Source of the DNA: Pseudideonella sakaiensis | GTDB taxonomy: Bacteria > Pseudomonadota > Gammaproteobacteria > Burkholderiales > Burkholderiaceae_C | DNA length: 64,000 bases | Assembly: GCF_001293525.1 (NCBI RefSeq) | Contig: NZ_BBYR01000001.1 | Coordinates: 62,001-126,000, forward strand | Direction: 5' to 3' | Shown here: positions 1-14,488 of the stretch, in pieces | Numbering within the stretch: the first letter of the stretch is position 1 | Layout of the letters: each line of letters begins with the position of its first letter | Translations under genes and position numbers: made by a program | The notes under the pieces: model-generated | The model's input: the letters and a program-made list of their open reading frames with translations, nothing else | The model's database searches: none | Told to the model about the DNA's origin: nothing

Positions 1-510
1 TCGGGTCGATGCTCGGCCGGGCATCGGCCACCAGCTTCTGCACGAAGCCGTGCTGGATCTCGGGCAGCAGCTGCTGGTACTTCTTCGCCACCGGCGACTC
101 CAGCCACGCGACGATCTGCTTCAGCTCGTCCTCGCTGAACTTCTCGTCGAGCGGGCCGGCCAGCGCCGTCGGCGCCAGGCGCAGCGCGCGCTCGCGCATC
201 AGCGGCGCGGCCTCGTCGACGTAGCGGCGGGCGCCGTCCTCGATGCGCTTGCCGGCCGCCTCGCGCTGCTCCGCGGGCACGCGCTGCGGCAGCACCTGCG
301 CCGCCTCGCGCAGCATCTGCACCGCGGGCTGCTCGACCAGCCCGCGCGCCAGCAGCTCGATCGCCGGCATCTGCAGCTGGACGGCGCGCTCCACGAGCTT
401 CTTCTTGGCCGGACTCGACGGGGCGGGCGCGGTGGCCTGGGCCGAGGCGGCGGCGCAAAGCACGAGCGCCGCCAGGCCCGTCAGCGCGCGGGCGGCGATC
501 GGACGCCCCG

Positions 511-514
<4 letters not shown>
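1..514 (-). CDS. Secreted DUF2059-like protein (3' end outside window)
   Basis: A minus-strand frame begins with ATG at 514 and runs off the left edge after 171 codons without a stop. The N-terminus is a clear signal peptide (basic start, Leu/Ala core, ASA-Q cleavage site near residue 25), so the protein is probably periplasmic. The mature part is helical and contains [24 protein letters not shown]-like sequence near residues 124-146, which resembles the DUF2059 family; its function is not known. The ATG overlaps the gyrA stop codon (ATGA at 514-511), so the gene is probably translated by coupling to gyrA. Family assignment is from the look of the C-terminal helix pair only. Confidence 0.7.
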
Positions 515-3150
<2,636 letters not shown>

Positions 3151-3204
3151 CGTGGTGCTTGCCCGCCGTCGTCGACGGAGGGGCCGGGAAGGGCCGAACC
3201 GGGC

Positions 3205-3210
3205 ATTCTA
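3205..3210 (-). promoter_or_regulatory. Probable -10 element of gyrA
   Basis: On the minus strand the sequence reads TTAGAATGCCCGG, with TAGAAT ending 54 bases before the gyrA ATG. No good -35 hexamer is visible. The same TAGAAT(C/G)CC motif precedes several other genes in this window, which supports it being a promoter element. Confidence 0.45.
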
Positions 3211-3401
3211 AGTGGCTGGGGCCTGTAGCTCTGGCGCAACATTGCGGGCCTCGGCGGAGGCTGGCGGCGGCGAAAGGCGGTTCGCGCAGGGCCCTATGGC
3301 ACAATCGGTCGAGTGGTGAGCAACTGCGATTGCAAGGGTTTGCCAGTATTTCCAGATCCTGTTAGCAGAACCTACCTGCGCTTTCCCTCGAGAGGAGAAC
3401 C

Positions 3402-4100
3402 ATGAAGAAACTGAACAACGTGGCGTCGATCTTCGCAACTGCTGCTCTCGCCGTGGCCAGCTCGGGCGCCTTCGCCCAGGCCAAGACGATCGACAACTGG
3501 GTGAACAGCAACGGCATCGTCTGGAAGAACGGCACGAACGAGCTCTGCTGGCGCAACGCGTACTGGACCCCCGCGACCGCTGCGGCCGAGTGCGACGGCG
3601 CCCTGAAGATGGCCGCCGCCGCCGCCCCGGCGGCGCCCGCGGCCCCGGCCTCGCCGGCTGCCCCCGCGGCGACCCCGTCGGCTCCTGCCGCGACCCCGGC
3701 GCCCCGCCCGGCCCCCGCCCCGGCCCCTGCCGCGCCGACCAGCGAGAAGGTGACGTTTGCCGCCGACGCGTTCTTCGACTTCGACAAGGCCGTGCTGAAG
3801 CCGGAAGGCCGTGCGAAGCTGGATGACCTGGTCAGCAAGATCGGTGGCATCAACCTCGAGGTGATCATCGCCGTCGGCCACACCGACTACATCGGTTCGG
3901 ACGCGTACAACCAGCGCCTGTCGGTGCGTCGTGCCGAAGCCGTCAAGGCCTACCTGGTCGGCAAGGGCGTCGAGCGCAACCGCGTCTACACCGAAGGCAA
4001 GGGCGAGAAGCAGCCGGTCGCCGACAACAAGACCGCCGAAGGCCGCGCGAAGAACCGCCGCGTGGAGATCGAGGTCGTCGGTACCCGCACCCGCAAGTAA
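3402..4100 (+). CDS. ompA: OmpA-family outer membrane protein
   Basis: A 232-residue exported protein that ties the outer membrane to peptidoglycan. It has a signal peptide (MKKLNNVASIF... cleaved after AFA near residue 25), a short conserved segment with WKNGTNELCWR near residues 45-55, an Ala/Pro-rich linker at about 70-115, and an OmpA C-terminal peptidoglycan-binding domain at about 120-228 (FDFDKAVLKPEGRAKL, GHTDYIGSDAYNQRLSVRRA, NRRVEIEV). There is no room for an eight-stranded barrel, as is usual for betaproteobacterial OmpA proteins of this size. A GAGAGGAG ribosome binding site precedes the ATG, and a strong terminator follows. Confidence 0.93.
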   Translation: MKKLNNVASIFATAALAVASSGAFAQAKTIDNWVNSNGIVWKNGTNELCWRNAYWTPATAAAECDGALKMAAAAAPAAPAAPASPAAPAATPSAPAATPAPRPAPAPAPAAPTSEKVTFAADAFFDFDKAVLKPEGRAKLDDLVSKIGGINLEVIIAVGHTDYIGSDAYNQRLSVRRAEAVKAYLVGKGVERNRVYTEGKGEKQPVADNKTAEGRAKNRRVEIEVVGTRTRK

Positions 4101-4127
4101 GTTCTTCCCTCCTCGAAGGACTGGAGA

Positions 4128-4149
4128 CCCCGCCTCGGCGGGGTTTTTT
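4128..4149 (+). terminator. Rho-independent terminator of ompA
   Basis: CCCCGCC at 4128-4134 pairs with GGCGGGG at 4137-4143 and is followed by six T residues. It begins 27 bases after the ompA stop codon. Confidence 0.9.
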
Positions 4150-4343
4150 CATGGGCCCTGCGGATCGTCGCCAAGCTCGGCGCCGGTGGCTGCGCCGGGG
4201 TCCGGCTGTGGCGGCGGGGTCCGATGTGGGTTCGTTGTGAGCGCCCCAGGGCCGGGCGCTGCCCGTCCCGCCGCCCGCGGGGGTCCGCGGGGTCCAGAAA
4301 ACTTGGGGCAACCCGGCGCTTTCTTGAGACGTCGCCAGGCGAA

Positions 4344-4377
4344 GAAAAACCCGCCGAGGCCGGAGCCAGGGCGGGTT
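4344..4377 (-). terminator. Rho-independent terminator of rpmB-rpmG
   Basis: On the minus strand AACCCGCC (4377-4370) pairs with GGCGGGTT (4355-4348) around a 14-base loop and runs into a T-rich tail. It lies 22 bases beyond the rpmG stop. The 200 bases between this and the ompA terminator show no gene. Confidence 0.85.
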
Positions 4378-4398
4378 CGCGGGAGAGCCGCGCGCGCG

Positions 4399-4566
4399 TC
4401 AGCGCAGCTTGGTTTCCTTGTACATCACGTGCTTGCGCGCCTTCGGATCGAACTTCATGATCTCGATCTTCTCGGGCGTCGTCTTCTTGTTCTTGTCGGT
4501 CGTGTAGAAGTGACCGGTGCCGGCAGAAGACTCCAGCTTCACTTTTTCGCGTCCACCTTTGGCCAT
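4399..4566 (-). CDS. rpmG: 50S ribosomal protein L33
   Basis: A 55-codon gene encoding ribosomal protein L33 of the large subunit. It starts [20 protein letters not shown] and ends YKETKLR. The length and the [20 protein letters not shown] centre match the bacterial family. It lacks the CxxC zinc pairs, so it is the C-minus type of L33. It lies 25 bases after rpmB in the usual rpmB-rpmG order and is followed by a terminator. It is short enough to be missed by length filters. Confidence 0.96.
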   Translation of the reverse strand: MAKGGREKVKLESSAGTGHFYTTDKNKKTTPEKIEIMKFDPKARKHVMYKETKLR

Positions 4567-4591
4567 GTTCAGCTCCTGAGCGTCAGGGGGT

Positions 4592-4825
4592 TCAGAGTTC
4601 GCCGCGGGCGCGCAGGTCGGCGACGACCTGCTCGATGCCCACCTTGTCGATCAGGCGCAGCGCAGCGTTCGAGATGCGCAGCCGCACCCAGCGGTTCTCG
4701 GCCTCGAGCCAGAACCGGCGGTATTGCAGGTTCGGCAGGAAGCGGCGCTTGGTTTTGTTGTTCGCGTGGGAGACGTTGTTTCCCACCATCGGGCGCTTGC
4801 CCGTGACCTGACAGACGCGTGCCAT
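4592..4825 (-). CDS. rpmB: 50S ribosomal protein L28
   Basis: The product is 77 residues, starting [20 protein letters not shown], and is ribosomal protein L28 of the large subunit. The start at 4825 is chosen because it is preceded by GGGAG at a good distance and gives the family's normal N-terminus; a longer frame exists upstream but is not conserved. It is the first gene of the rpmB-rpmG pair, with a near-consensus sigma-70 promoter about 155 bases upstream. Confidence 0.97.
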   Translation of the reverse strand: MARVCQVTGKRPMVGNNVSHANNKTKRRFLPNLQYRRFWLEAENRWVRLRISNAALRLIDKVGIEQVVADLRARGEL

Positions 4826-4977
4826 CACGCTCTCCCAACTGTAGACATTCAGGAACACCGATGCACCGGGCGCCCCGTCGGGCGCTGCCTTCCTCGCGTG
4901 GAAGATCGGGCTCGAAGCGGCTGCTGAGCACTTGTTGCTGAGCACATTGCTCGGGCCCGCATCGGCAAAGACCGTCG

Positions 4978-5007
4978 ATTATACGATGCTTCGGGAGCGC
5001 GCCTCAA
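4978..5007 (-). promoter_or_regulatory. Sigma-70 promoter of rpmB-rpmG
   Basis: The minus strand carries TTGAGG (5007-5002), an 18-base spacer and a perfect TATAAT (4983-4978). It lies just after the trxB stop codon and points to rpmB, leaving a 5' leader of about 145 bases. Confidence 0.75.
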
Positions 5008-5020
5008 GCTACGTCGGCCG

Positions 5021-6918
<1,898 letters not shown>

Positions 6919-7021
6919 GGGCGTTTCCCGCGGCCTGCAGGCTGCCGGCGCGCCCGCTTCGGCCGGGCCGGCACGTGCCGGCGACGGGGCGGCGGCCGCG
7001 CCAGCGGCCCGCCCGATCCGC

Positions 7022-7027
7022 GACAAT
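7022..7027 (+). promoter_or_regulatory. Possible -10 element giving a leaderless ftsK mRNA
   Basis: GACAAT ends six bases before the ftsK ATG. If it is a real -10 element, transcription would begin at or next to the start codon. There is no clear -35 and no Shine-Dalgarno sequence here. Confidence 0.3.
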
Positions 7028-7033
7028 CCGCCC

Positions 7034-9391
7034 ATGACCTTCCCACTCGGCTCCCTGCGTTCGGAGTCCGCCGCCGGACTGGGCGCCCCGCCGGGGCCCG
7101 CACCCGCCGGCCCCGCAGGCCCCGGCCTGCGCACCCAGGCCATGCTGCTCGCCGGCGGCCTGGGCTGCCTGCTCGCGGTGATCGCGCTGCTGAGCCACGA
7201 TCCCAACGACGCGGCCTTCTCGACCTCGGGCAGCCGCCTCGTCGGCACGCACAACAAGGCCGGTGCCCTCGGTGCCTGGGCCTCCGACCTGGGCCTGTTC
7301 CTGTTCGGCTTCTCGGTCTGGTGGTTGCCGCTGGTCGGCCTGCGCGCCTGGCTCGGCGCGCTCGCGCGGGCGATGCGCGGCGCCGCCGGCGCGGTGGCGG
7401 TGGAGGCGCGGCGGCCGGGCTGGATGCTCGGCGTCGGGCTGCTGCTGCTGCTGGCTGCCAGCACCTCGCTGGAATGGACCCGTCTCTACCGCTGGGAGGC
7501 CCTGCTGCCCGGCGGCCATGCGGGCGGGGTGCTCGGCCAGGTGCTCGGCACGGCGAGCCAGCGCGGCCTGGGCTTCGTCGGCTCGACGGTGCTGTGGATC
7601 GCGCTCGGCCTGGCCGGCGCGAGCCTCGCCTTCGGCTTCTCGTGGTGGCGGCTGGCCGAGCGCATCGGCAGCGCCGTCGACGGCCTGCGGCTGCGGCGGG
7701 CCGAGCGGCGCGAGCGCGCCGAGGACCTGCGGGTCGGCGAGCAGGCGCTGCGCGAGCGCGAGCAGGTGCTCGACAGCGTGCTGCACGAGCGCGAGGACAT
7801 CGTTCACCCGCCGGTCGTGATCGACCCGCCGCCGCCGCTGCCGCCGCGCAGCGAGCGTGTCGCGAAGGAGAAGCAGAAGCCGCTGTTCACCGAACTGTCG
7901 GACAGCAAGCTGCCGCAGGTCGACCTGCTCGACGCGGCCCCGGCCGCCCGCGTGGAGACGGTCAACGCCGAGACGGTGGAGATGACCTCGCGGCTGATCG
8001 AGAAGAAGCTGAAGGACTTCGGCGTCGAGGTGCGCGTGGTCGCCGCGTCGCCGGGCCCGGTGATCACGCGCTACGAGATCGAGCCGGCCACCGGCGTGAA
8101 GGGCTCGCAGGTCGTCAACCTCGCGAAGGACCTCGCGCGCTCGCTCAGCCTCGTCAGCATCCGGGTGGTCGAGACCATCCCGGGCAAGAACACCATGGCG
8201 CTGGAGCTGCCGAACGCGCGGCGCCAGACGATCCGCCTGTCGGAGATCCTCGGCTCGCAGGTCTACAACGACGCCGCGTCGCAGCTGACCATGGGCCTTG
8301 GCAAGGACATCGTCGGCAATCCCGTGGTGGCCGACCTGGCGAAGATGCCGCACTGCCTGGTGGCCGGCACCACCGGCTCGGGCAAGTCGGTCGGCATCAA
8401 CGCGATGATCCTGAGCCTGCTCTACAAGGCCGAGGCGCGCGACGTGCGGCTGATCCTGATCGACCCGAAGATGCTCGAGATGAGCGTCTACGAGGGCATC
8501 CCGCACCTGCTGGCGCCGGTGGTGACGGACATGAAGCAGGCCGCCAACGCGCTGAACTGGGGCGTCGGCGAGATGGAGCGGCGCTACAAGCTGATGAGCA
8601 AGCTGGGCGTGCGCAACCTCGCCGGCTACAACAAGAAGATCGCCGAGGCGCAGGAGCGCGGCGAGACCCTGGGCAACCCCTTCAGCCTGACCCCCGAGGA
8701 GCCCGAGCCGCTCGAGCGCCTGCCCTACGTCGTGATCGTGATCGACGAACTGGCCGACCTGATGATGGTGGTCGGCAAGAAGATCGAGGAGCTGATCGCC
8801 CGCCTCGCGCAGAAGGCGCGCGCCGCCGGCATCCACCTGATCCTGGCCACGCAGCGCCCGAGCGTCGACGTCATCACCGGCCTGATCAAGGCCAACATCC
8901 CGACCCGGCTGTCCTTCCAGGTCAGCAGCAAGATCGACAGCCGCACCATCCTCGACCAGATGGGCGCCGAGGCATTGCTGGGCCAGGGCGACATGCTCTA
9001 CCTGACGCCGGGCGGCGGCGTGCCGGTGCGGGTGCACGGCGCCTTCGTCAGCGACGAGGAGGTGCACCGGGTCGTCAACTACCTCAAGTCGCAGGGCGAG
9101 CCGGACTACATCGAGGGCATCCTGGAAGGCGGCGTGGCCGACGGCGAGGGCGAGGCGGCCACCGCCGACCTGCCCGGCGGCGGGGGCGGCGAATCCGACC
9201 CGATGTACGACCAGGCCGTCGCGATCGTGCTGCAGCACCGCAAGGCCTCGATCTCGCTGGTGCAGCGCCATCTGCGCATCGGCTACAACCGCGCGGCGCG
9301 GCTGCTGGAACAAATGGAGAAATCCGGGCTCGTAAGTGCCATGGCCACCAATGGAAACCGGGACCTCATCGTCCCGCCGCGACCCGAATGA
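7034..9391 (+). CDS. ftsK: DNA translocase FtsK
   Basis: A 785-residue septal DNA pump that moves chromosome ends apart and activates XerCD recombination at dif. The N-terminal third contains about four membrane helices (residues 35-215), followed by a short charged linker, the beta domain and the alpha-beta motor with Walker A GTTGSGKS near residue 447 and Walker [11 protein letters not shown] near 567. The C-terminal gamma winged helix ([20 protein letters not shown]) binds KOPS sequences. The linker is far shorter than in E. coli FtsK (1329 residues), typical of the compact form. Its stop overlaps the lolA start (ATGA). Confidence 0.97.
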   Translation: MTFPLGSLRSESAAGLGAPPGPAPAGPAGPGLRTQAMLLAGGLGCLLAVIALLSHDPNDAAFSTSGSRLVGTHNKAGALGAWASDLGLFLFGFSVWWLPLVGLRAWLGALARAMRGAAGAVAVEARRPGWMLGVGLLLLLAASTSLEWTRLYRWEALLPGGHAGGVLGQVLGTASQRGLGFVGSTVLWIALGLAGASLAFGFSWWRLAERIGSAVDGLRLRRAERRERAEDLRVGEQALREREQVLDSVLHEREDIVHPPVVIDPPPPLPPRSERVAKEKQKPLFTELSDSKLPQVDLLDAAPAARVETVNAETVEMTSRLIEKKLKDFGVEVRVVAASPGPVITRYEIEPATGVKGSQVVNLAKDLARSLSLVSIRVVETIPGKNTMALELPNARRQTIRLSEILGSQVYNDAASQLTMGLGKDIVGNPVVADLAKMPHCLVAGTTGSGKSVGINAMILSLLYKAEARDVRLILIDPKMLEMSVYEGIPHLLAPVVTDMKQAANALNWGVGEMERRYKLMSKLGVRNLAGYNKKIAEAQERGETLGNPFSLTPEEPEPLERLPYVVIVIDELADLMMVVGKKIEELIARLAQKARAAGIHLILATQRPSVDVITGLIKANIPTRLSFQVSSKIDSRTILDQMGAEALLGQGDMLYLTPGGGVPVRVHGAFVSDEEVHRVVNYLKSQGEPDYIEGILEGGVADGEGEAATADLPGGGGGESDPMYDQAVAIVLQHRKASISLVQRHLRIGYNRAARLLEQMEKSGLVSAMATNGNRDLIVPPRPE

Positions 9392-10014
9392 CGCCCCGCC
9401 GCGCGCTGTTGGGCGGCCTCGCGGGGCTGGTGCTTGCCGCCGCGCTGCCGGTGGCCCGTGCCGACGCCGTGGACGCCCTGCGCAGCTTCGCACGCGACGT
9501 GCGCTCCGGCAGTGCCGATTTCACGCAGACCGTCACGGCGCCCGATGGCGTGCGCAAGAAGCAGTCGTCGGGCCGCTTCGAATTCTCCCGGCCGAACCGC
9601 TTCCGCTTCGCCTACACGAAGCCCTTCGAACAACTGATCGTGGCCGATGGCCAGAAGGTCTGGATCTACGACGCCGACCTGAACCAGGCCAGCTCGCGGC
9701 GCATCGCGCAGGCGCTCGGCGCGACGCCCGCCGCGCTGCTGGCCGGTGGCAGCCTGGAGCAGGACTTCACGCTCGCCGCACAGCCCGACCGTGACGGGCT
9801 GGCCTGGGTGCAGGCGGTGCCGAAGTCGACCGATGCCGGCATCCGTGCGATCCGCGTCGGCTTCCGCGCCGGGCAGCTGGCGGCGCTCGAGATCACCGAC
9901 GGCTTCGGCCAGCGCTCGCGCCTCGACTTCTCCAACTTCACGGCCAACCCGAACCTGCCGGCGGAGCGCTTCAGGTTCACGTTGCCGCCGGGGGCCGACC
10001 TGCTCGAGCAGTGA
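9388..10014 (+). CDS. lolA: Outer-membrane lipoprotein carrier protein LolA
   Basis: A 208-residue periplasmic chaperone that takes lipoproteins from the LolCDE exporter and hands them to LolB. A signal peptide ([20 protein letters not shown], cleavage after VARA) is followed by a LolA fold: [47 protein letters not shown]. The start is set by the ATGA overlap with the ftsK stop and by the position of the signal peptide. Its place after ftsK and before rarA is the same as in many Gammaproteobacteria. Its stop overlaps a GTG at 10011 (GTGA). Confidence 0.95.
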   Translation: MTPRRALLGGLAGLVLAAALPVARADAVDALRSFARDVRSGSADFTQTVTAPDGVRKKQSSGRFEFSRPNRFRFAYTKPFEQLIVADGQKVWIYDADLNQASSRRIAQALGATPAALLAGGSLEQDFTLAAQPDRDGLAWVQAVPKSTDAGIRAIRVGFRAGQLAALEITDGFGQRSRLDFSNFTANPNLPAERFRFTLPPGADLLEQ

Positions 10015-10040
10015 GCGGGCACGGGCCCGACAGGACATCC

Positions 10041-11429
10041 GTGAGCACCTTGCCGTTGCCGCTCGACCCGCCCGCGGGCGAGCCCGCGGCGGGCCCGGCG
10101 CCTGCGCGGCGTGCGGGTGCCGCCGGCGACCCGGCCACGGCCGACGACGCCGCCCCGCTGGCCGAGCGGCTGCGGCCGCGCCACCTGGACGAGGTGATCG
10201 GCCAGCAGCACCTGCTCGGCCCTGGCAAGCCGCTGCGCACGGCCTTCGACGCCGGGCGGCTGCACTCGATGATCCTCTGGGGCCCGCCCGGCGTCGGCAA
10301 GACCACGCTGGCGCGCCTGATGGCCGATGCCTTCGATGCCGAGTTCATGCCGATCTCGGCCGTGCTCGGCGGCGTGAAGGACATCCGCGAGGCGGTCGAG
10401 CTGGCGCAGCGCGCCCGCGCGGCGGGACGGCGCAGTGTCGTCTTCGTCGACGAGGTGCACCGCTTCAACAAGGCCCAGCAGGACGCCTTCTTGCCGCACG
10501 TCGAGTCGGGCCTGTTCACCTTCGTCGGCGCGACGACGGAAAACCCGTCCTTCGAGGTCAACTCGGCGCTGCTGTCGCGCGCCAGCGTGCACGTGCTGCA
10601 GGCGCTCGACGACGCAGACCAGGCGCGGCTGCTGCAGCGCGCCGAGGCGCTGCTGGCGGCGCCGCCGCTGAGCGAGGGCGCGCGCCGCCGGCTGATCGGC
10701 TATGCCGACGGCGACGCCCGCCGCCTGCTCAATGCCTACGAGAACCTCGTCGCATCGGCCGCGGCGGCCGGCACGGCGCCCGACGTGCTCGACGAAGCGG
10801 CGCTGGACAACGCGCTCGGCGAGCAGATGCGCCGATACGACAAGGGCGGCGAACAGTTCTACGACACCATCTCGGCGCTGCACAAGTCCGTGCGCGGCAG
10901 CGATCCGGACGCCGCGCTCTACTGGTTCGTCCGCATGCTCGACGGGGGCGTCGATCCGCGCTACGTGTCGCGCCGCCTGGTGCGCATGGCCGTCGAGGAC
11001 ATCGGCCTGGCCGATCCGCGGGCGCTGCGCCTGGCGCTCGACGCCGCCGAGACCTTCGAGCGGCTGGGCTCGCCGGAAGGTGAGCTGGCCCTGGCCGAGG
11101 CCGTCGTGTACCTGGCCGTGGCGCCGAAGTCGAATGCCGTCTACACGGCCTACAAGGCGGCCCGCGCGCTGGTGAAGCAGGACGGCAGCCGACCGGTTCC
11201 GCTGCGCCTGCGCAATGCGCCGACCCGGCTCATGAAGGACCTCGACTACGGGCGCGGCTACCGCTACGCCCATGACGAGGCGGAAGGCTTCGCCGCCGGC
11301 GAGCGCTACTGGCCGGACGATCTCCCGGACCAGCGCTTCTACCGGCCCGTCGAGCGCGGCCTCGAGATCCGCATTGCCGAGAAGCTGGCCCAGCTCCAGG
11401 CACTGAACGCGGCCGCGAAGAAGGGCTGA
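10041..11429 (+). CDS. rarA: Replication-associated recombination protein A (RarA/MgsA)
   Basis: An AAA+ ATPase related to clamp loaders that acts at stalled replication forks. It has Walker [14 protein letters not shown], Walker B VVFVDEVHRFNKAQQDAFLP, the sensor segment FVGATTENPSFEVNSALLSR, and the family's C-terminal tetramerisation domain ending in DQRFYRPVERGLE. I chose GTG 10041 because AGGACA precedes it; an in-frame GTG at 10011, overlapping the lolA stop, would add ten residues, and the two cannot be separated by eye. The first 40 residues are Pro/Ala-rich and not conserved. Confidence 0.93.
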   Translation: MSTLPLPLDPPAGEPAAGPAPARRAGAAGDPATADDAAPLAERLRPRHLDEVIGQQHLLGPGKPLRTAFDAGRLHSMILWGPPGVGKTTLARLMADAFDAEFMPISAVLGGVKDIREAVELAQRARAAGRRSVVFVDEVHRFNKAQQDAFLPHVESGLFTFVGATTENPSFEVNSALLSRASVHVLQALDDADQARLLQRAEALLAAPPLSEGARRRLIGYADGDARRLLNAYENLVASAAAAGTAPDVLDEAALDNALGEQMRRYDKGGEQFYDTISALHKSVRGSDPDAALYWFVRMLDGGVDPRYVSRRLVRMAVEDIGLADPRALRLALDAAETFERLGSPEGELALAEAVVYLAVAPKSNAVYTAYKAARALVKQDGSRPVPLRLRNAPTRLMKDLDYGRGYRYAHDEAEGFAAGERYWPDDLPDQRFYRPVERGLEIRIAEKLAQLQALNAAAKKG

Positions 11430-11517
11430 GCCGCCCCTGCCGGCCGGCCTGTCTGCGCTTCGCGCCGGGGCCGCGCCAGCGGGGAAACCCACCCGGAGGC
11501 ACCGTCCTGGTGCTGTC

Positions 11518-11523
11518 TAGAAT
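11518..11523 (+). promoter_or_regulatory. Probable -10 element of the liv operon
   Basis: TAGAAT followed by CCGCC, in the 226-base gap between rarA and livH, about 130 bases before the livH start. It matches the TAGAATCC motif seen at gyrA, tctB, ggt and ileS. Confidence 0.45.
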
Positions 11524-11655
11524 CCGCCGCAAGACGCGGGCGCGAGGCCTTCGCGCACCCGGCGACGCAGCTCCTGGCGGGTTTCTTGCTCCCGTCACGC
11601 GCCATCGCCAGGGAGCGGCGGCCCCTCGGCCGGCCGACCAACAGGGAGACCCCGG

Positions 11656-12579
11656 ATGGACATCTTTCTTCAGCAGATCATCAACGGTCTGGTGCTGGGC
11701 AGCATGTATGCGCTCGTGGCACTGGGCTACACGATGGTCTACGGCATCATCAACCTCATCAACTTCGCGCACGGCGACGTGCTGATGGTCGGCGCGCTGA
11801 CCAGCTGGACCGTCGCCTCGGTGCTCTCGGACTCCGGCCTGCCCGGCTGGATGGTGCTGCTGCTCGGGCTGTGCTGCGCGATCGTCATCTGCTGCGCGCT
11901 GAACTTCACGATCGAGAAGCTCGCCTACCGGCCGCTGCGCAATGCGCCACGGCTCGCACCGCTGATCACCGCGATGGGCATGAGCCTGCTGCTGCAGACG
12001 CTCGCGATGATCATCTGGAAGCCCAATCCCAAGCCCTTCCCGGCGCTGCTGCCGATCGAGCCGATCGAGGTTGCCGGGGCGGTCATCAGCGTCACGCAGT
12101 GCCTGATCCTCGGCATCACCGTGGCCGTGCTGTCGGCACTGATGTACCTCGTCAACCGCACCAAGCTCGGCCGCGCGATGCGTGCCACCGCGGAGAATCC
12201 GCGCGTCGCCGCGCTGATGGGCGTCAAGCCGGACATGGTGATCTCGGCCACCTTCATCATCGGCGCCGCGCTGGCGGCCGTGGCCGGCGTGATGTGGGCG
12301 GCCAACTACGGCACGGTGCAGCACTCGATGGGCTTCCTGCCCGGCCTGAAGGCCTTCACGGCCGCGGTGCTCGGCGGCATCGGCAACCTGGCCGGCGCGG
12401 TGGTCGGCGGCATCCTGCTCGGCCTGGTGGAGGCGCTCGGCGCCGGCTACCTCGGCCAGCTGACCGGTGGCGTGCTCGGCAGCCACTACGCCGACATCTT
12501 CGCCTTCATCGCGCTGATCCTGGTGCTGACGCTGCGGCCCTCGGGCCTGCTGGGCGAGCGGGTCGCGGACCGCGCCTGA
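11656..12579 (+). CDS. livH: Branched-chain amino acid ABC transporter permease LivH
   Basis: A 307-residue inner-membrane permease of the high-affinity branched-chain amino acid (HAAT-type) importer. It opens with MDIFLQQIINGLVLGSMYAL and has about eight hydrophobic spans; GLKAFTAAVLGGIGNLAGAVVGG near 240-262 is the segment that contacts the ATPases. It is first in livH-livM-livG-livF with spacings of 13-14 bases, so the four genes form one operon. No substrate-binding protein gene is present in the cluster. HAAT systems also carry amides and urea, so the exact substrate is inferred from the best-known members. Confidence 0.92.
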   Translation: MDIFLQQIINGLVLGSMYALVALGYTMVYGIINLINFAHGDVLMVGALTSWTVASVLSDSGLPGWMVLLLGLCCAIVICCALNFTIEKLAYRPLRNAPRLAPLITAMGMSLLLQTLAMIIWKPNPKPFPALLPIEPIEVAGAVISVTQCLILGITVAVLSALMYLVNRTKLGRAMRATAENPRVAALMGVKPDMVISATFIIGAALAAVAGVMWAANYGTVQHSMGFLPGLKAFTAAVLGGIGNLAGAVVGGILLGLVEALGAGYLGQLTGGVLGSHYADIFAFIALILVLTLRPSGLLGERVADRA

Positions 12580-12592
12580 ACCGGAGCCGCCC

Positions 12593-13684
12593 ATGACCAA
12601 CCAGAACAAGTTCATCGTCTTCGTGCTCGCCGGCCTGGCGCTGATCGCGCTGCCGCTGGTGGCCCAGCAGTTCGGCCAGGGCTGGGTGCGCATCCTGGCG
12701 CTGGCACTGCTCTACGTGCTGCTGGCCCTCGGCCTGAACATCGTGGTCGGCTATGCCGGCCTGCTCGACCTGGGCTTCGTCGCCTTCTATGCGGTCGGCG
12801 CCTACATGTTCGCGCTGATGGCCTCGCCCCACCTGTCGGAGAACTTCGAGGCCTTCAAGGCCGCCTTCCCGAACGGCCTGCACACGCCGATCTGGCTGGT
12901 GGTGCCGCTGGCCGCGCTGCTCGCGGCGCTGGCCGGGGTGATGCTGGGCACGCCGGTGCTGAAGCTGCGCGGTGACTACCTCGCGATCGTCACGCTCGGC
13001 TTCGGCGAGATCATCCGCGTGTTCATGAACAACCTCGAGCACCCGGTCAACATCACCAACGGCCCGCGCGGCCTCGACCGCATCGACTCGATGCGCATGT
13101 TCGGCTTCGACTTCGCGAAGCCGATCGACATCGGCGACTTCCGCATCAGCTCGGTCACGCTGTACTACTACCTGTTCCTCGCGCTGGTGGTGCTGAGCGT
13201 GATCATCTGCCACCGCCTCGAGCTGTCGCGCATCGGCCGCGCCTGGATGGCGATCCGCGAGGACGAGATCGCCGCCAAGGCGATGGGCATCAACACCCGC
13301 AACATGAAGCTGCTCGCCTTCGGCATGGGCGCGACCTTCGGCGGCGTCTCCGGCGCGATGTTCGCCGCGTTCCAGGGCTTCGTCTCGCCGGAGTCCTTCA
13401 GCCTGATGGAGTCGGTGATGATCGTCGCGATGGTGGTGCTGGGCGGCATCGGGCACCTGCCGGGCGTGATCCTCGGCGCGGTGCTGCTGGCCGCGCTGCC
13501 GGAGGTGCTGCGCTACGTCGCCGGCCCGCTGCAGGAGGCCACCGGCGGGCGCCTGGACTCGGCGATCCTGCGCCAGCTGCTGATCGCGCTGGCGATGATC
13601 GTGATCATGCTGCTGCGCCCGCGCGGGCTGTGGCCGTCGCCGGAGCACGGCAAGTCGGCCGCGTCGCCGGTCACCCCCCGCTGA
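12593..13684 (+). CDS. livM: Branched-chain amino acid ABC transporter permease LivM
   Basis: A 363-residue second permease of the Liv importer, which pairs with LivH in the membrane. It has about nine to ten hydrophobic spans and the family landmarks LNIVVGYAGLLDLGFVAFYAVGAY, GDYLAIVTLGFGEIIRV, and AMVVLGGIGHLPGVILGA near the C-terminus. It starts 14 bases after livH and ends 14 bases before livG. Confidence 0.93.
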   Translation: MTNQNKFIVFVLAGLALIALPLVAQQFGQGWVRILALALLYVLLALGLNIVVGYAGLLDLGFVAFYAVGAYMFALMASPHLSENFEAFKAAFPNGLHTPIWLVVPLAALLAALAGVMLGTPVLKLRGDYLAIVTLGFGEIIRVFMNNLEHPVNITNGPRGLDRIDSMRMFGFDFAKPIDIGDFRISSVTLYYYLFLALVVLSVIICHRLELSRIGRAWMAIREDEIAAKAMGINTRNMKLLAFGMGATFGGVSGAMFAAFQGFVSPESFSLMESVMIVAMVVLGGIGHLPGVILGAVLLAALPEVLRYVAGPLQEATGGRLDSAILRQLLIALAMIVIMLLRPRGLWPSPEHGKSAASPVTPR

Positions 13685-13697
13685 GCCGGAGCCCGCG

Positions 13698-14474
13698 ATG
13701 AGCGAAACCATCCTCGAGGTGAAGGGCGTCTCGAAGCGCTTCGGCGGCCTGCAGGCGCTGTCCGACGTCGGCATCACCATCCGGCGCGGCCAGGTCTACG
13801 GCCTGATCGGCCCGAACGGCGCCGGCAAGACCACCTTCTTCAACGTGATCACCGGGCTGTACGTGCCGGACGCCGGCAGCTTCGAGCTCGGCGGCAAGCC
13901 CTACAAGCCCGCGGCGGTGCATGAAGTCGCGAAGGCCGGCATCGCGCGCACCTTCCAGAACATCCGGCTGTTCGCCGAGATGACGGCGCTCGAGAACGTG
14001 ATGGTCGGCCGCCACGTGCGCACGCACTCGGGCCTGGTCGGCGCGGTGTTCCGCACGCCGGGCTTCAAGGCCGAGGAGAAGGCGATCGCCGACCGCGCCC
14101 GCGAGCTGCTCGACTACGTCGGCATCGGCCGCTTCGCCGACTACAAGGCGCGCACGCTGAGCTACGGCGACCAGCGGCGCCTCGAGATCGCGCGCGCGCT
14201 GGCCACCGACCCGAAGCTGATCGCGCTGGACGAGCCGGCGGCCGGCATGAACGCGACCGAGAAGGTGGTGCTGCGCGAGCTGATCGACCGCATCCGCAAC
14301 GACAACCGCACCATCCTGCTGATCGAGCACGACGTGAAGCTGGTGATGGGCCTGTGCGACCGGGTCACGGTGCTGGACTACGGCAAGCAGATCGCCGAGG
14401 GCACGCCGGCCGAGGTGCAGCGCGATCCCAAGGTGATCGAGGCCTACCTCGGCGCCGACCACGCGGCGCACTGA
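13698..14474 (+). CDS. livG: Branched-chain amino acid ABC transporter ATP-binding protein LivG
   Basis: A 258-residue ATPase of the Liv importer. It has Walker A GPNGAGKTT, the ABC signature as LSYGDQRRLEIARAL, Walker B KLIALDEPAAGMN and the switch histidine in LLIEHDVKLVMGLCD. The sequence GIARTFQNIRLFAEMTALENVMVG is typical of LivG. It is the third gene of the operon and is followed 15 bases later by livF. Confidence 0.95.
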   Translation: MSETILEVKGVSKRFGGLQALSDVGITIRRGQVYGLIGPNGAGKTTFFNVITGLYVPDAGSFELGGKPYKPAAVHEVAKAGIARTFQNIRLFAEMTALENVMVGRHVRTHSGLVGAVFRTPGFKAEEKAIADRARELLDYVGIGRFADYKARTLSYGDQRRLEIARALATDPKLIALDEPAAGMNATEKVVLRELIDRIRNDNRTILLIEHDVKLVMGLCDRVTVLDYGKQIAEGTPAEVQRDPKVIEAYLGADHAAH

Positions 14475-14488
14475 GACGGGACCCGAGC